DNA from: Loripinus fragilis | Taxonomy: Eukaryota; Mollusca; Bivalvia; Lucinida; Lucinidae | Direction: 5' to 3' | NCBI GenBank assembly: GCA_964019695.1 | Contig: OZ026518.1 | Location: 109,886,508-109,950,507, forward strand | Length of the DNA: 64,000 nt | Part shown: positions 59,729-64,000 of the stretch, piece by piece | Layout: each line of letters starts with the position of its first letter | How positions within the stretch are numbered: the first letter of the stretch is position 1 | Notes under the pieces: model-generated | Told to the model about the DNA's origin: nothing | What the model saw: only the letters and a program-made list of their open reading frames with translations | The model's database searches: none | Translations under genes and position numbers: made by a program

Positions 59729-61139
59729 AACATATTTGGGGTCTTCTTTTGTGTGACATCTCAAGACCGAGTTTTACGAGCTGCATATGCATGAACAAAG
59801 AGTGACTACGCATATGTCGTACGAACCCTATTCTCATGATCTGGTGCAATAGCCAGGTAATCAGTTCTTTGACTCTTGGATGTGTCTGATCTCTGATATT
59901 CGCCATGCCAGCGGTGTCGATTTTAATACGCATCGGTATGCTTATTGGCTACTGTTATATTGTACTATAACTAGTGAACTACTTATGTAGATTACTCACC
60001 TTTCAGTAGGAAGTTACTAATGTTTAACCTGTACCTGGATGCACCCACGTTTCTTTGATATCTCGATGGTGCTGAATAGCTGTACTCGTAGCTGAAAAGA
60101 TGGTGTTGACAAAACCAATACAGGTGAAGAATCGAATTTTGTTTTTGTTATCATCTTAAGATTTTGTCAAATGTTATTTTTAACGACAATGTCAACAAGT
60201 TATCGTCACTGTATGGTGGCGTCCTGTGAGGTAACCAGTGCTTAACAATGGTGCTAAAGAGCATTGCTCATGCACCCAGCGAGGCTCGCATACTCTCAAG
60301 TCAAATGTATGCACTGCATGTATCTCATTGTATAAGATGGCTAATGTATCGGTGCAGTGGGTTGGTCTGCAGTATATGGTTGTGGTACTTTTTATATTTA
60401 ATATATTGCAGTGCATTTTCTGGTCATACTCACTCAAGTCACTTTCACATGTCTAAATATGATTTGAGCCAAGTGGCAGTTTCCGTGACATAATTAATAC
60501 ATCAGCTTTTATTCCATATGATTTTAGCGGGTTTGCTAATGTCTAGAGCATGTATTCACCTTATCCACTAGTCACATGACAAACAAACAAACTGAGCTCT
60601 GCATCCAGCGTAGACTTATTAATGAATAGGCCTAGTTTGAAAAAAAAAATGTAAGGGTCAGAAGCACGAGTTTCATACTGGCACATTTTATTTCGTCTTA
60701 CAGTGAAGTGTGCATGTGCGGATCCAGAGGGGGTGACAGGGGGTCCAGACCCCAATCTCCCTGAAAAATCACAAAACTATAGGGTTTTCTAGCAAAACTA
60801 GTTCGTTTATGATTTATCTAGTGGACTTATTGACGAGAAAGTGAGTTGGTATGGTTGTCATTAGAGATTAATGAAATAATCTATTGCAGGGTCATCTTGA
60901 AAAGATTTTTTAGGAAATTAATTTGGTTTATCAATTGTATTAGGGTTTACAAAACACAAACAGACATTGGTGTTTTCCAAAGCATAGACGGAAATCTAAA
61001 CAAAACACCAGATAATATAGCTATACAAAGAAATCTTTAGAGCAACATACCGTTAATATTTAGAACAGTCGTCATTTCTGATGGAATGTGAGCCAATTAT
61101 TAAGATTGTCAGCTGTCTAGTGATTAGTCTTGAGGGTTA
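59729..61139. other. no gene recognised
   Basis: Overlapping short frames at 60190-60490 are not family-like. The segment 60719-60785 (GCGGATCCAGAGGGGGTGAC) is an inverted relative of 1625-1735. Confidence 0.4.
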
Positions 61140-61395
61140 AAAAGTAAGTGAGTATGATCAGGAAATTCCACAATCACACACTGCAGACCAACCCACGGCA
61201 CCGCGAGGAAGAGCCACAGGACATTTAAAGTAACAATACATCTGCAAGACAATAATAGAAAAGCAATCAGCTTTCTCTTGCTCTTCAAGATAATCGCAAA
61301 ACTAGAATGGACAGAAAGTAATGCATAACAAAACAGAGACAAACACAGAACTCCCACAAACAATGGGAAGTACACTAAACAATAGATCAACAATT
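61140..61395. repeat. repeat K copy, well preserved
   Basis: Starts at AAGTGAGTATGATCAGGAAA and holds CACACTGCAGACCAACCCAC, GCACCGCGAGGAAGAGCCAC and CACAAACAATGGGAAG. This is a good reference copy for the family. Confidence 0.7.
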
Positions 61396-63139
61396 TTAAG
61401 TATGATTTTAACATTTTGAAACATGCAAAATTTACCAAATATATGCTATACTGATGGGGAAAACAATGAAATATTTTCTCTATTGAATTATTTCAAAGAC
61501 AGATTAACACCTAAACACACCATCAGAGAATCTAACAGATGTTCTGTCTAATAAAATCACCATAATTTACGTTAGTGGTTCTATATGGGCAACCTCAAAG
61601 AATTTGAAACGTTAGTAAAATATACAAAGCCTAAAATGCTCAATGACCTATACTGTTTCCTACCTCACAACCGCAATAAGTAATCATATGCTCCTGTTGG
61701 ACATCAGTTTCAGGCGTGGCTCATATAACTTGAGCTTAAGCCGGTGCTAGAGAATGTTAGAGTAGTTACATGTTACATTAATTCTCATGAACAGACTCAA
61801 TGAAACCGAGTCTGCTGTTTTCAAATTTTGTAGGTTCTCTTTTTCGTGATCGCAACATCCGTCGCTGTGTCACGTTAAGTTTATAGAACTTCTAAACGTG
61901 CATATGTATAGTGTTAGTTTTTGTTCATATCCCAGTCCTACAAGAATAATGGGCTATGCATGAAAGCAGAATACAGCTTCAACTAGAAAATTATTGTATT
62001 TGTACTTTCCATTAATTCTCATGAAATACTTAATGAGATCGAGTATGCTGTTGTCATATTTGTAGGGTCTGATTATTGCTGACGGACCCGTTTTCCAGAC
62101 TATACGGGCTGTTTAACATTTTTGTACAGGTAAATTGTGATCATACGGGTATATTTTAACTATTTGTATACCGACATAGAAAAGTGCAATGTGATGATTA
62201 CTTACTTGTGCTTTAGTCTAAGCAGGCCTACAGATAAATCTGTGTAACTGAAAATTAAGTTTTCTTATTTCTCAACCAAGACATACGATGTGGATACTCA
62301 AAAGAACCGTCTCAAAGAGATTGTTAAGAAAATAATTACATTTGTTTTGACTTTGATTACCTGAACCAATGTCAAAATATACGTTAGAGGTCTCCCCGCA
62401 CTTTCATTTAATGCTCTTGTTATTTCAATCCTCAGAATTGCGTATACTATCACCTTCCATTATTCCATTCCCTGGATATCATCTATGTGTTTTGTCACTT
62501 TCCCATGCGGTGTCCTGGGACAGGAGAGGTACTTGATTGTATCGATTCCTGATCTTCGCCACCTTTCTTACTAATCCGGACATTTATTTTGTGACAACAA
62601 CATGATTAGGTAGAGAATTTCTACTGAATGTTCTATTTGAGTCTGCATACGACAAAACCAATAAATTGACGTTGTATCCTTGCAGCAAAGACTCAGATCG
62701 ACCAATGCGAGGTTCACTCTGTGCTCAATGAGCCCACACGTCTATAATCAGCGCAGCAAGCTCATACATAGATGAGCTAGGCTCTACAGCATTGCTAAAT
62801 ACAACGTGGTTTATTCTGTGTAATATTGAGTCTCATCACTGGGTGAACTACCTTTGTGTGGTCTTCATATGTTTTACCTATCTACATTCATTGCGGTGAC
62901 GACAAAACCTAATACAATTTGTATAATGCACTACAATGCCACAAAAATGCTTCAAATTTAACGGAAGGTGGGCTAAAAAATTAACAGAACACCAAGAAGT
63001 TATGGTGAAAATTCAAAAGTTCATCAGCCTCACCTTAAAATCAGTAATGCTATTGTTATGGCGCATAACTGTTTTACAAGGTTATGTAACTCGGTCCAAC
63101 AAATCTGTTGTATCTGCATTCCTCACATAGTCAGATACA
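61396..63139. other. no gene recognised; short family L end at 62490-62570
   Basis: GTCACTTTCCCATGCGGTGT to GTATCGATTCCTGATCTTCG is the terminal part of family L in plus orientation. The 64-codon frame at 62936-63130 matches nothing known to me. Confidence 0.4.
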
Positions 63140-63310
63140 TGGATGAAAAAATTCAGGCTTATTCCTGAATTCAGGCATTTGAGGTCGACTTTCCATAGTT
63201 AGTCAGCCTCAATTTGACATATTAGAATATCGCCTCTAATTTAAGTAAGGAAGGGTCAAAGATCAGAAAGCAAGTTCGTGTAATAAATCAAAATACAACT
63301 GACCATTTTG
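63140..63310. repeat. decayed relative of the 246-bp TIR element
   Basis: TTCAGGCTTATTCCTGAATT and GAGGTCGACTTTCCATAGTT resemble the interior of 51730-51975. The right TIR is not recognisable. Confidence 0.45.
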
Positions 63311-63335
63311 GAGACATACTGCTTTACACATGCAG

Positions 63336-63463
<128 letters not shown>

Positions 63464-63774
63464 TCAATGTAATCTCAGAAAATCATGGAAAGAAAGAACA
63501 TCAAAGCTATTCATTTTTCATTTGTTTTATTAGATACAGTGCGTTGGATGAAAAATGTTCCCTTTAGATTGATAGCACTAGTATTAATGTTGTGGCTCTT
63601 TTCAAGCAATCCATTTTTCGCGAAATAATTGTCTAGAGAGGAGTCTATCTTTTAGTGCAAAAAATGGATAAGCTCTGGAAATTCAATTCCTTTTTAAAAC
63701 GCAAAAATTGTTTAGCTATGCACAATCTAACCAAATTAACACACTATGGTGAAACAAAGAAAAGGGCTTATGAC

Positions 63775-63995
63775 TCACAAGCTCATGATCCCATTGTTTG
63801 TGGTGGTTTTGTGTTTGGTGCTGCAGTATAATGTATCCTTTCAAGTTTTGCAATCATCTCGCTGGGGAAGCGATAGCTGGTTGCTTACTTTGATCGTCTT
63901 CTTGATGTCATCCTGTAACTCTTCCTCACGGTTTGTGGATTGGTTTGCAGTGTGTGATTGTGGCATTCTCTGTTCATACTTACTTAATGTTTTTA
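63775..63995. repeat. repeat K, opposite strand
   Basis: Inverse landmarks: CCCATTGTTTGTGGT, CAAGTTTTGCAATCATCTCG, CTTCCTCACGG and TGCAGTGTGTGATTGTGGCA. Runs almost to the window edge. Confidence 0.65.
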
Positions 63996-64000
63996 AATTA

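Overview
The window reads as animal nuclear DNA, most likely from a bivalve mollusc. It is AT-rich and intron-containing, with one recognisable host gene and dense families of short fold-back elements, microsatellites, ggacggac-type tracts and broken non-LTR retrotransposons. The bivalve assignment is inference from repeat style. No rRNA gene, intact tRNA gene, CRISPR array or prokaryote-like operon was seen.

Layout. 1-3.9 kb: AT-rich inverted-repeat element, otherwise unassigned. 3.9-5.0 kb: C-terminal remnant of a reverse-transcriptase-like protein on the minus strand with its dispersed 3' region. 6.6-8.6 kb: LINE tail next to a 47-bp, 27-copy satellite that has an inverted unit at its left edge. 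10.9-19.3 kb: several fold-back element families, a tRNA-derived SINE and a tandem array. 20.9-27.3 kb: LINE remnant with a fold-back element inside it, plus a 1.5-kb composite repeat. 28-32.3 kb: an element with inverted arms of at least 530 bp around a decayed minus-strand coding region of a repeated invertebrate protein family. 36.8-42 kb: more fold-back elements. 42.4-46.2 kb: a 5'-truncated I-group LINE with an open 915-codon RT/RNase H frame and a 13-bp target-site duplication. 47.1-48.1 kb: 1-kb element bounded by TTAA. 49.9-51.7 kb: a GADD45 homologue in three coding exons, possibly with a fourth 3' UTR exon. 54.6-64 kb: repeat copies and microsatellites.

GADD45 is the only gene called with confidence as host-functional. 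The LINE keeps all visible RT and RNase H catalytic residues but has a truncated, twice-frameshifted endonuclease. The least explained structure is the 28-32 kb long-inverted-repeat element. All reading was by eye: repeat boundaries may be off by tens of bases, and exon joins are predictions without transcript support.
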